Positions 33,890 to 44,143 of a DNA stretch of 64,000 bases are shown here, in pieces (position 1 is the first letter of the stretch; the number at the start of each line of letters is the position of its first letter). This stretch comes from Edaphochlamys debaryana (lineage: Eukaryota > Chlorophyta > Chlorophyceae > Chlamydomonadales): assembly GCA_016858145.1 (NCBI GenBank), contig JAEHOE010000009.1, positions 248,001 to 312,000 on the forward strand. Reading direction: 5' to 3'. The notes beneath the pieces were generated by a model that was not told the origin of the DNA, did not search any database, and saw nothing but the letters and a program-made list of their open reading frames with translations. A program made the position numbers and the translations under genes.

Positions 33890-35542
33890 GGAAGCGGGAG
33901 CGTGTGAAGGATTCGGGAGAGAGCGCAAGTCGTGCAGTACCGAGAATGTGTTGGGGGCTTGGGAGTCGAAGTGTTGGGGGTTTGAGGCCTAGGTAGGGAA
34001 TTCATGGGAAATGCGGCGCGGCGGGCATATGCCTCCTGTCGCGCCCAGATCGGTACGGCGGTCACCTCATGCGGCTCCGCGGCCCCTAGATGGGCGCTCC
34101 GTTCGGCTTCACCAGAGGTGGAACTGCCGGAAGTCTGCTGGCGAGTTTGGGGCCTTGGGCCGTTCGTGTGCCAGAGTTGCGCCCGGGGCCGCCCTGAGCG
34201 CGTGGGCGGTATCCAGGTGTATCCAGGTGTGTGCGGCGGAGGGCTGCTGAGGGCCGGGCGCGACGGCTGCGCGCCCGGCCGGAGGCTTGGCTTGTTTGGA
34301 GCAGCGCTCCTCGTGGAATGCCTCCGCGAGCCTCCGTCGGCCTGCTCTTGCGCTCAAAGTCCACAGTTCGCCTAACGCTGATGCAAGGGGGACCGGCCTA
34401 CGCCACGCGGGCTGCCGCGCCCCCAGACCGAAACAGCCAGACCGTAACCCGCACGCTCACCTAACCCGGTCACCTAATCCCTCTCTACTAACGCAACCAA
34501 GCCATAGCCATCAACACCGCAGCCTCCGGCTGCTTCTCGTACTTGGCGTCCTTCCGGTCGGCACGCCCGCTGCTTTGGCGCTCGTGCTTCTTGTCCAGTT
34601 GTCTCAACTCAGAAGAGCTCCTTACCATATTGCGGGCTCGGGCTTATAAGGTGGGCTCGCTCGGCTCACCGCCCCGGCTTCTTTGCTCCTCCCACTCCAT
34701 TACGCTCGCTGCCGCCCCAAGCGTTGTCGCAATAGGATAAAGATCCTAGCGCGCTGGTCGGCAGGGCTTGCTGGGGCCTTTGGGGGAGTCGCGCCATCGG
34801 GCTGAGCCCGGAAACGCTGCCGCCTCGCGCTTGCAGCGCTCGGCTGGCTCACATACAGGCTCCAGATGTCCTTCTTTATAGATATAATCCACGGCGGCCT
34901 GGGCAGGCGACAGTCTTTCGACACTCCGACTTCTGCTTGCCGCTCGCTTGTCTCCATAACCACATCGCGGCTTCCTTCTCGTCGTCTGTAAGGACTTGTC
35001 CACCGCGGCATGCAGGGCACGCGGTGCGCCGGTCGTCGGCACGTACCCACTTGGCACTCCCCCCCGTCTCCCCGTCAACGGGTAAAGACCTCCGGGCAGT
35101 CCGTCTGGGCCTCACGCAAACAGGTACATGCTCGTTTGGAGTAACACGTGCATGCGTGCCACACGGCCGACTAACCGACACAGATAGCAACACACCCGAC
35201 GTAAGCGCTGGCTGCTGGGCTGGGGAGTTATGCTCCTGGTGTCGAGGCCCCCAGTGTTGTGCGTGCAGCCGGTCGCCAGTCCCGCTAGAGCGCGTTGGCC
35301 CACCTGTGATCAAAGGGAAGCGCAGCGTGGCTGAGGAGCCGCAGGGAGTCACATTGACACAGAAGCTTGTGGTGCGAGGGCGGGAGCGGGTACGTGGGGT
35401 ACGTGCCATCCGTCACCCGCAGGATCGCCCGCGCGCGCCAAACCGGTGCGATCAGCGCCATGCGACAGTATAGCAGGTGTTATCACACAGGTACTTGCCA
35501 AAAGCAGTGATCTCCTACTGACCGCGAGCGAGAGCTGCAAGC
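33068..35542. other. intergenic, no supported gene
   Basis: Frames on both strands between 33053 and 33799 are long but low-complexity (Pro/Glu/Thr-rich on plus, Ser/Gly/Cys-rich on minus). They reflect an unusual ACCGAAC/CAGCAG-rich composition in 33440-33760. A GGC-triplet run lies at 33840-33890. The remainder up to the HDAC start shows nothing I can assign. Confidence 0.4.
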
Positions 35543-38500
35543 ATGCCACCCGACTCCGACATCCCGCGCAAGCACAAGACAAAGCGGCTCAGGGATGACA
35601 GACACGACCAGGCGATGCTGGTCGACAACGTGAAGAAGCACAAGAAAGAAAAAGTCAAGGTGCCGGGAAAGCCCGCCCCGCCTGTTCAACCGCGACCGGG
35701 AGACGCGCGCGTGGGCCTGGTGTTCAGCGGTGGCGACGAGCATGTGGCACCAGGTAGGCTTGCCGCGATCTGGAACAGCGAGCGCTTGACGGGCGCCCAA
35801 GACATGCCGCGAAACGTTGTCGACATTGGACACCAGCAGATGTCGGTGCGCCTTCTCCCAATAATCCCCCGCCCGTATCCTCCCGCGCCTCTCAGGCCAC
35901 CCTGAGCGCCCCGCGCGCGTCAGTGTGCTGTACAACACACTGCAGGAGACGGGCCTGGCGGAGCGGTGCAGGATGATCGAGGCGCGCGAGGTGGGGCGGA
36001 TGGGGAGGGTGGCGGGCAGCGTCAGGGCGGGGCCGGCAGGTTTGGGTGCCGAGTGTTGGAGTCTGCGAGGGTATTTGGGTTGGGTGGCGTCGTGGCTAGT
36101 GATATGCAAACTGGCTGCGCGGGAGAAGGCGGTGGGTCAGGTGTGCGGACGACACGAGAGGGTTGGGGCGGGGTGCGCAAGCGGCCGGCGAGAAATGCCA
36201 TATCGCGATCTGGTGGGAAGGCGGGGTTGCGACGGGTTTGGGGAGTGCCCAGTGAGCATGGTAGGGTGGTGCGTGACTGACGAGCGTGGATGCTGGGGTT
36301 AACCCCCTCCCATTTGTACACATACGGCAGCATACGGTATCCAGCAGCCATACTCATACGGTACCCCCCTGTCTTGCTGCCACAGGCAACCAGGTCGGAG
36401 CTCCGCCTCGCCCACACCCGTGAACACATCCACAAGGTGAGCTGCTACCCTCTAGCAGATTGCAATTCATGAGCGCTTCTAGTGAGTTTCTCTCTCCTAG
36501 CTTCCAGCCTAACGTCTGAGCTCCATAGCGCAAGAGAGCGGCAGTCTCTGTCGACGTGTCGAGGGGGTCGATTGGATTCTGTCGTGGAGGGGGCCGAGTG
36601 GACTCTGTCGTGGAGGGGCGTCGATTGGATTCTGTCGTGGAGGGGGGCCGAGTGGACTCGTCCCGTCTGGGTTACAAAGGCTTGGAGTTAGAGGGAGGAG
36701 GCTGCGCGTGCCCAGTTTTGGTCCCGGCATTTCGAGACTCTTGTTCCATGTCACTAGGGGGGGTTATCTTCACTAAGATGAGTGTCCCCGCGCTGCTGTC
36801 TCCCGCGCATCTGGCACCCCGAACCACCCACACACAGTGTGTCTGCTGCTTCTGGGTTGCTTTTCTCGCTGCTGATATAGGGTCAGCGCACAGGTGTCAA
36901 CCCCCATCCCATCTCCCTTCACACAGGTCAACGCGCGGACCGAGGGGGTGCGGGCCCGCGCGGAGGCCGGCGGACGGCCTATCAAGGAGTACGAGCGGGA
37001 CTCCACCTTCTACACACCAGGTATGTAGGGTCCACTCGCTATGCTTTGGGTGTATTAGCCAGGATTGCAAAGGTGCCGTATAAGGTATCCGGTGAGCTAG
37101 GTAAAGGTACCCGGTGAGCTCCCCTCGCTATGCTCCGGGCTTGTTAGCCAGGAGCGCAAAGGTAGAGCCAAGCACAGGGAATGTGCTACGTGGTAGCAAA
37201 TCTCTTTCAACGTTGGGATTGTTGACCAAGCAAAGAATGAATCAAAAGCGAAGGGACGTGGACGTGGACGAGCTAGCAAAGTTTGAGCGCGATGTGTGGT
37301 ACGGCACATAGCTGGGGCATGGGGCGCAGCTGGGGCGCTGCGGAGTCCGTGCCGCTTCACAAACGCTGGCGCCTGACGCCTGACGCTTGCCCTGGCGCCT
37401 GAACTCTGCCCGGACCGTCCCTCCTCCCTCCCCTCCCCTCCCCTCCCCCACCCCTTCCATCCGCGCTGCAGCCACGGCTCAGGCGGCGAGGCTGGCTGCT
37501 GGCAGCTGCGTGCAGGTGGGCAGCGGTCAGCGGGGTCCGGGAGGGGGGGTGGGCAGGGGGGTCGGGAGGGGGGGTGGGCAGGGGGGTCGGGAGGGGGGGT
37601 GGGCAGGGGGGTCGGGAGGGGGGTGGGCAGGGGGGCAGCGGGTGGCAAGTAGCGGGGTCGGGGAGGTTGGAGCGGCGACCAGCGTACACAGGTCACGAGC
37701 TCTCCTCTGTCCGCACACTCAGCTGACGGGCAGCGGGCAGCGGGGTCGCGGGGTTGAAGACGGGGTGGGGCCGGTGTGCGACCAACGGGCACAGCTCGCG
37801 ACCTCTTCGGGCAGCCGACACGAACGAAACGCATCACCACGCAGCTGCTGCTGCCTGTCCCCCCCTCCCCTCCTTCCTTCCCCCTCCCCCGGTACGTACC
37901 GTTTCAAGCTTCGTTCCCTGGCCTGGGCGACGCAGTCCCGCTCACTTACAAACCCTCCTTCCTCCCCTACCCCCTACCCCCCCCACCCCCCCCCCCCCCG
38001 CCCCCCCCCCCCAGGCCGTCCGCTGCGTGCTGTCCGGCTCCGTGTCCCGGGCCCTGGCCGTGGTGCGCCCCCCCGGCCACCACGCCGAGTGCGACCGGGC
38101 CATGGGCTTCTGCTTCTTCAACAACGTCGCCACAGCGGCACTGGCGGCGCTCGAGGTGCCGGGTGCGTGGGGAGGCTGGGGAAGGAGTGGGGTGATTGGG
38201 GCCTGGCTGGTTCGTTGGTGCCGCGTGCGTGTGGGGAGCTCCGTCCCGGCGTTTAGGGAGGGATAGGCCGAGGGACGGGGAAGGCGTCGCGGTGGCGGCG
38301 CTCGAGGTGCCGGGTGAGGGTGGGGAGTGGGGAAGGCGTGTGGCGGGTGGGGTTCCCCGGTCCAGGGCAATCGCTGGGTCGCGCCCTTATGTCCGCGCAA
38401 CGCCATCACCACAACTTGCCGTAACTGCCGTACCGTGCTGTCGTACGCACATCCGTACAGGCATCAACAGGGTGGCCATCGTGGATTGGGACGTGCACCA

Positions 38501-41500
38501 CGGCAACGGCACGCAAGTGGGTGGGGATGGGGGTGGGACCAAGCGATGCCAGTACCCGAGTTTCGGGACCCTGACCCGCGCGATCCCTCCCGTCTCTCAT
38601 CCCCCCTTTTCCTCTGTCCTGCCTCTCGCCCACCCATCCACGCACCGCCACAGGACATCCTGAAGGGCGATGACCGCGTGCTGACTGTGTCGCTGCACCG
38701 CTGGGGCCCGGACAGGGCGGGTGGCATGTTCTACCCGGGCACGGGTGAGGCGACACGGGGGGAGGATGAGGTTCAGAACGTGGCAGTAGGTGGCAGTAGC
38801 TGCCTGCAGCTGGCAGTATAGCTGGCAGTAGCTGGCAGTAGCTGGTAGTAGCTGGCAGGGGCTAGTACGGTACCGCTGGGCGGCGACGGGGGGACGAGCG
38901 GACCGGGCGCAAAATGCGCTCCGGGGACGGGTGAGCTGTGGACCCCCCCTCCCCCGTGCTTCACGCGCTATGTCTGAGTTTCCCCTCGCCCACCGCTCCC
39001 CGCCACCCCACCCCCCCAAGGTGCGGCCGAGGAGACGGGCGAGGGCGCCGGCGCGGGTTACAATGTCAACATCCCCTGGCCGCACCGGGGCATGGGGGAC
39101 GACGATTACCGGGTGGGCTGTCGGGGATGGAAGTGGTGAAGTGGAGTCAAGTGGAGTGAAGTGGAGTGAAGTAGAGGACACGCACTCGGGATGGGGTTTG
39201 GGTGGGTGGGTGGGGAGTTGGGTGGGTGGGTGGGTGGGACGAACTCAAGATGGGGGTTGGGTGGGTGCTTGCCTGGGCAAAGGGGTGGTTGGGCGGACGG
39301 TGGATGGGGAGGGGCGGTGCCGGGGATTGCATTGGTGTGGGTTACAGCCCCCCTGCTGCCGGGGGTCGTGGGCAGCGTCAGCGGCGGGGGTGCGGAAAGG
39401 GTCTGTGTGGATGCGACGACCCCGCCGTCCCTTCCCCTCCTCTTCACACCCTCCCCTTCACACCCACTCCTCTCCCTCCACCCCTCTCCCTCCACTCCAC
39501 TCCCCTCCCCCTCCCCCCAGGCCGCCTTCTCCCTGCTGGTGGAGCCGCTGCTGGGGCAGTTCGCACCCGACCTACTCATCGTGGCGGCGGGCTTCGACGC
39601 GGCGGAGGGGGACCCCCTGGGGGACTGCAAGGTGTGGGGGGGGAGGGGGGCAGGAGGGGCCTTCGGGGGGCGAATCCTTGACAAGATATAGGTCGGGGGG
39701 GGAGGAAGGGGAGGGGCGAGGAAGGTAGGGAGATTGGATGGTAGTTTGGGGCTGGCGCCCCCGTGATATAGACGTTCGCTGCGAAGTCATAGTCTCAGCT
39801 TTGTCCGCTGTCCTTGCTATCTAGATGTCGGCGTTCGGCAACTATGCGCGCTCTCGCCGCCGTCTTCACCCACCCACTTGCTCCCCCTCCCCCCCTTTCC
39901 CCCATCCCTTCCTTACCCCTGCCCTCCCTCTCCCCCCCTCCCGCCCCCCTCCCCCCCCCAGCTGTCCCCGAGGGCTACGCCTGGATGACACGTGCACCTC
40001 CCTCCCCTTCCCTCTCCCCCTCCCCCCCCCCCCCGGCGTGTCCCCCGAGGGCTACGCCTGGATGACACGTGCACCTCCGTCCCCTTCCCTCTCCCCCTCC
40101 CCCCCCCCAGCTGTCCCCCGAGGGCTACGCCTGGATGACGGAGCGGCTGCTGCGGTTCGCGGGGGGGAGGCTGGTGCTGGCGCTGGAGGGGGGATACGAA
40201 ACCGAGTGAGCCGGGCGGGGTAGGGCACGGGCAGGGAAACCACCAAGGTTTGGGGTACCGTATGCTGATAAGACGGGGCTACCGTAATACACGTTGTTGA
40301 ATCGCATCGAAAGGATCACACCTTATCATGACGGTAAAAACACACATGGGAATCCGCAAGCCCCTGTTGGTCCGGGCCCCCTCTAGCTGTTCGGCCGCTG
40401 TGTGGGCGCGGGCCGGAAGGGGGCCCGCTCGTGCACCGCAGCCGCCCTCCCCAACCCCTTGGCAGCCCTGCTTCCGTGTTCCCTTCTCATCAGCTCCCTT
40501 CCCCTTGCCTTGTGCTGCCCCCTCCCCCCACCCTCCACCCCCACCCCCACCCCCAAAGCGGCACGGCCTCCTGTGCCTCCTTCCTTATCGCCCTTACCGA
40601 TCTAAAGCTTCACCCCCCCTCCCCCTCCCCTCTCCCCCCCTCTGGACCTCGGTGCGCATCGGGCTCGCTGGCCGCCGCTCTATCTCTTCCTCCGCGCTCC
40701 AATGCTCCGCAAATCACCCCTCTCTCCCCCACACACACACAGCGTCACGGCCTCCTGCGCCTCCGCCTGCGTTGCCACCCTGCTGAGGGGCCGGGCGGAG
40801 CCCCGCCCCGAGCCCCTGGGGGAGCCGAGCGTGGAGGCGGTGGATGCGATCCGAAAGGTGAGGGTGGGGGGGGGGGGGGGGCGGGGCTGCGGTGCAACTC
40901 AGGGGCGTAAGCGCTCCCGCCTTTGATTGATGCCTTATAGCCTATTTACATTCACGTTACGTTACCCAAGGTAACGTGGAGGTGACGTAACGTGAATGTA
41001 AAAGCACTACTAGCCATGCAGCACATGTACCTGCCATGAGCACGCGGCCCCGCTCAGCAGCAAGCACCCTCTCGCCCGCTTCCGCCCCCGCCCCCCCTCC
41101 CCAGGTATACCCCATGCCCACCCCTCTCCGGTCTGAGCTCAAAATCCGAGAGCCAGCCTCAACCCCTTGTGCCCCCTTGCCCCCCCCCCCCATCCCCCCC
41201 AGGTGTAGCTCATCCAGCGCCGCTTCTGTCTCCCCTGATCTCCTTCTTAGATTCAAGATCCAACCCTCAGGCCCACTTCCCCACCCACCCCCCCAGGTGT
41301 ACCTCACCCAGCGCCGCTTCTGGCGCCTGAACACCCCAGTGGCTCCCGGCCTGGAGGCCGAGTGGGAGATCCTGTGGGAGGTAGGGGGTGGGGTGGCTTG
41401 GTTGTGCTGACCCTATGTTTGTAGTAGTGATGAAAGCGAACTGGAGTGAGGAAGTACGGGACCAAGGGCGCACAGAAAGCGCGAGCAATTGACCCGGTGC

Positions 41501-42737
41501 ACTGTGCGGAGGCGCGTGTGCTGACGGCAACCTGTGTGTTCGGAAGCCCCAGCGAAGGGAACAGATCCAGCGCGCGCCTTGCGCGCGCCTTCGTTTCTTT
41601 TCTCCTTGGTTTGGCCCCTCTCCCTCCCTCCCGCCCCCCCCCCCCCCCCCCCCCCCCCCCCCCTGCCCCCCCCCCCCCCAGGCCTACATCGCCCGCGTGG
41701 AGGCGGTGGCGGACGCCTCCTCCCAGCTGGCGGCGGAGCGGCGGCGGCGGCGCGAGGCCGAGGCGGAGACGGAGGCAGTCATGAAGGCGCTCAAGACGCA
41801 GCTGGTCAAGGTGGGTGCCGGACCTAGTAGAAAAACAGGGTAGTCTGTTTCGCTACGATTGAATGCTATCATTATCATGATAGCGCTACTAGCCGGGAGC
41901 TGAGGGTTGGCCTTGAGGCACAGCACTCGAGGTGGGGGAGGGCACTACTAGCCAGAAGCTGAGGGCCGGGCCTGGGACTGCGGCATGGCGGGGCTGTGGG
42001 CGCTCAAGACGCAGCTGGTCAACGTGTGGGGGGGAAGGGAAACCGATGTGGGCCGTGGTTTTAGCGCGGGGGCGCGGAGCCGTGCAGCGCTGAGCAGCAC
42101 CCTGCAGGGCTTGAGGACTGGCCGTGCCCTGCCCATGCGGTTTTGCAGCGCGGCTTGAGAACTGGCCTGCACTGGTTTTGTGCCCCATTCTTCCGGCCCT
42201 TCCTCCCGACCCTTGTTTTGCTCTCCCCTTGTCCTGCTTTATCCTGCCGCCTCCCATCCCGCCCTTGCCCCCTTAAACCCTAAACCCTAAACCCTGGCTC
42301 CCCAGGTGTCCCGCCTGGAGGGCCTGCTGCGTCGCATCGGCAAGGGCCCGAGGGCCGGGGCCGGCGAGGAGGGGGAGGAGGAGGAGGGGGAGGATGAGGG
42401 GGAGGACGAGGAGGAGGACGAGGGTGAGGACGAGGGGGAGGAGGAGGAGGGGGAGGAGGGACACGAGGGGGGGCAGCACGGGCCGGGCGTGTGGGAGGAG
42501 GTTGAGGAGGACGAGGATGAGGACGAGGACGAGGATGAGGACGAAGAGGAGGAGGGGGAGGAGGACGAGGAGGGGGAGGAGGAGGAGCATGGAGCCACAG
42601 GCGGGCCGTTGGGGCACGGTGTGCTGCTGGACCAGGGACAAGGGCACGAGGCGGAGGAGGACGAGGAGGATGAAGATGAGGATGAGGACGAAGATGAGGA
42701 CGAGGACGAGGAGGAGAGCGAGGAGGACGAGGAGTGA
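35543..42737 (+). CDS. class II histone deacetylase with acidic C-terminal tail
   Basis: Zn-dependent lysine deacetylase of the HDA1/RPD3 superfamily, about 615 residues, 15 exons: 35543-35753, 35896-35990, 36386-36436, 36927-37020, 37472-37515, 38015-38162, 38461-38516, 38654-38744, 39021-39112, 39521-39631, 40111-40205, 40743-40857, 41297-41380, 41682-41810, 42306-42737. All phases close. The Lys/Arg-rich N-terminus could be a nuclear signal. Domain landmarks: HPERPARV (about 73), catalytic pair in [10 protein letters not shown] (about 187-188), Zn ligands in [11 protein letters not shown] (about 225 and 227) and [13 protein letters not shown] (about 316), catalytic-type Tyr in ALEGGYE (about 359). 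After the domain come a charged helix (residues 430-472) and a Glu/Asp/Gly-rich tail of about 110 residues. This layout resembles plant class II HDA5/HDA18-type enzymes. Likely nuclear chromatin regulator or nucleocytoplasmic deacetylase. No missing active-site residue. Confidence 0.92.
36567..36665 (+). repeat. tandem repeat in HDAC intron 3
   Basis: Two units of about 51 bp: GTCGATTGGATTCTGTCGTG then GGCCGAGTGGACTC. Confidence 0.85.
37032..37163 (+). repeat. duplication in HDAC intron 4
   Basis: CTCGCTATGC...TTAGCCAGGA..GCAAAGGT occurs at 37033-37074 and again at 37124-37163, about 91 bp apart, starting close to the intron donor. Confidence 0.8.
37536..37640 (+). repeat. G-rich tandem repeat in HDAC intron 5
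   Basis: Four to five copies of a roughly 25-bp unit GGTCGGGAGGGGGGGTGGGC. Successive G runs on the coding strand could form G-quadruplexes. Confidence 0.9.
38291..38320 (+). repeat. copy of HDAC exon 6 3' edge in intron 6
   Basis: TGGCGGCGCTCGAGGTGCCG followed by a GT donor (GTGAGG) repeats the true exon 6 end at about 38141-38162. Here the GT is preserved, so it is a potential decoy or alternative donor. Confidence 0.85.
38786..38861 (+). repeat. short tandem repeat in HDAC intron 8
   Basis: AGCTGGCAGT-type units repeated five to six times with small variants. Confidence 0.85.
39959..40142 (+). repeat. triplicated 5' edge of HDAC exon 11
   Basis: The polypyrimidine tract, acceptor and first codons (SPEGYAWMT) occur three times, beginning at about 39961, 40038 and 40111. 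Copy 1 keeps the AG but lacks one C, shifting the frame. Copy 2 has lost the AG. Copy 3 is the functional exon that continues into TERLLRF. Confidence 0.92.
40555..40586 (+). repeat. copy of HDAC exon 12 5' edge in intron 11
   Basis: AG followed by CGGCACGGCCTCCTGTGCCT resembles the true exon 12 start at 40743 (CGTCACGGCCTCCTGCGCCT), about 188 bp upstream. Confidence 0.75.
40945..41002. repeat. perfect 18-bp inverted repeat in HDAC intron 12
   Basis: TTTACATTCACGTTACGT at 40945-40962 is the exact reverse complement of 40985-41002, with a 22-nt loop that itself contains GTTACC/GGTAAC. AT-rich against a GC-rich background, so it may be a tiny foldback element. Confidence 0.85.
41101..41330 (+). 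repeat. about 97-bp repeat covering HDAC exon 13 acceptor
   Basis: CCCCAG-GT acceptor-like edges at about 41104, 41202 and 41296 are spaced 98 and 94 bp. The second copies exon 13 (GTGTAGCTCATCCAGCGCCG against GTGTACCTCACCCAGCGCCG) but has an in-frame TAG. The first is more diverged. Confidence 0.8.
41998..42030 (+). repeat. copy of HDAC exon 14 3' edge in intron 14
   Basis: GGCGCTCAAGACGCAGCTGG then TCAACGTGTGGG repeats the exon 14 end (41788-41810 plus donor). The final AAG|GTGGGT is altered to AACGTGTGG. Confidence 0.85.
42275..42295 (+). repeat. telomere-type repeat, three AAACCCT units
   Basis: Three perfect AAACCCT heptamers in the last HDAC intron, 10 bp before the exon 15 acceptor. 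This is the plant/Volvox-type telomere unit rather than the AAAACCCT known from Chlamydomonas reinhardtii. Confidence 0.85.
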
Positions 42738-44143
42738 TAGGATGAGGGATCCAGGACCGAGATCCAGCGATATCGCAGCCGAGAATGAGGCGTGCGGGCG
42801 GCGGGCTGGAGGGCGGAGATGGAGGACGCAGATAGAGCACGATATGACGGTGGCAGTGCTCTGCACGGATGGCTCTGACTGGACTGGTGCTGATGATGAT
42901 GGGTGGGGGGCTGGGTGAAGTAGACGGCCGGCCGTTTGTTTGGCGGTGGCTGTCGGCTGCGTCGGCTGTGTGCTGGGGCAGCGGTCGGCTGTGGTGTGAA
43001 CATCAATGGAGGGGGTTCTGTACTCGCAGGGGCCATGCAGCGCAGTCAGGGCAGTCGATCGAGGGGGCCGGATGCATGCTGCGGGGAGGGGGACGGCTGG
43101 GAGGACGATGGGAGCTCCTGGCTGGCGAGGCCCAGACGGACGTTGGCTTGCTTCGGTCAATCTGCAACCTCTGTCTCATCTTCCAACTGCACATCATCAT
43201 GCATTACAACTTCCCGTCATCTCAACTCTCCTCAACTGTGGACTCAGGGAGCACCAAGCTCCTGTGCCTTGCACCCATGAGGGGAGTTCCAGACGTCGCT
43301 ATTGTCATATAGCTTCACTCAGCTATACAGGATAGCCAGAGCGAGCATGCTGCCGCCTCCGCCCGAGCTTCCAACTGCACGTCTCCGCAGCCCCCACTGA
43401 ACGCCTTATTGAACAACAGTCACCCACTGGCCCAACTCAGCTCGACAACGTACGGTAGGTCCAGAATGCAGGGCCAGGCCCAGGGAGCTAGCAGGACCTG
43501 CAGCTAGGCACGGCACATGCCCCGAAAGCCCCGTCTCCTATCTGCCACTTCCTATGAGCGTATACTTGCCGCCGTCTCCTATCCACCACTTCCTATGAGC
43601 GGCAACTCGCTTGCTCCTAGCTCACAACCGCGACGTTCAACCTCATCGGAGGGGATCTACCTCAGCTCGTGCCTGCCAGACCGGACCCGCTCGTCCAACT
43701 GCCCAACTGCCCGGCTCGCCGCCCGCTTCCCCCTCCGTACTGGCACCTGTGTAACGACATCAGCCTGTACTGCCCCACGTACGATGGACCCCAGCAGGGC
43801 CCGACACGCACGTGCCTCGGCGGCGCGAGTCCGCCCCCTTCTTCCTAGCAAGCGTAGGTCGCGCCCTCGAGCAACGCAGCCTCCTATGGCGTCCGCCGGG
43901 CCTCGGTGCGTGGGCCCTGACGCCCCGGCGCTGAGAGCGCCCCCGGCCCTTCCATTCGTACACGCGCGCATCGCATCCGTACCGCGTCGTACCGCATCCG
44001 TACCGCATCACTGCTCCGTCGGCGCCGCGCCCTGCCCCTGCCCTTCCCATGCCCTCGCCCCTGCGGTCCCTGCCCCTGCTGCCCCTGCGCCTGCCCGGAC
44101 CCCTGCTGTCCCAGCCCCTCTGGCGCACGGCAGTCTGAGCGAA
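42738..44143. other. convergent intergenic region (HDAC / RPN13 3' ends)
   Basis: No gene supported. Frames that run across 42869-43312 and 43517-44380 do not resemble proteins. A 38-bp-scale tandem repeat lies at 43529-43603, and a CGCATCCGTAC repeat at 43970-44006. Confidence 0.5.
43529..43603 (+). repeat. short tandem repeat
   Basis: Two copies of a CGTCTCCTATC...CACTTCCTATGAGCG unit (about 43529 and 43573). Confidence 0.8.

Noticed and set aside
42273..43160. 295-codon minus-strand frame opposite the HDAC tail
   Set aside because: A Leu/Val/Pro low-complexity translation of the complement of the acidic repeat; the plus-strand exon is supported by the HDAC model.
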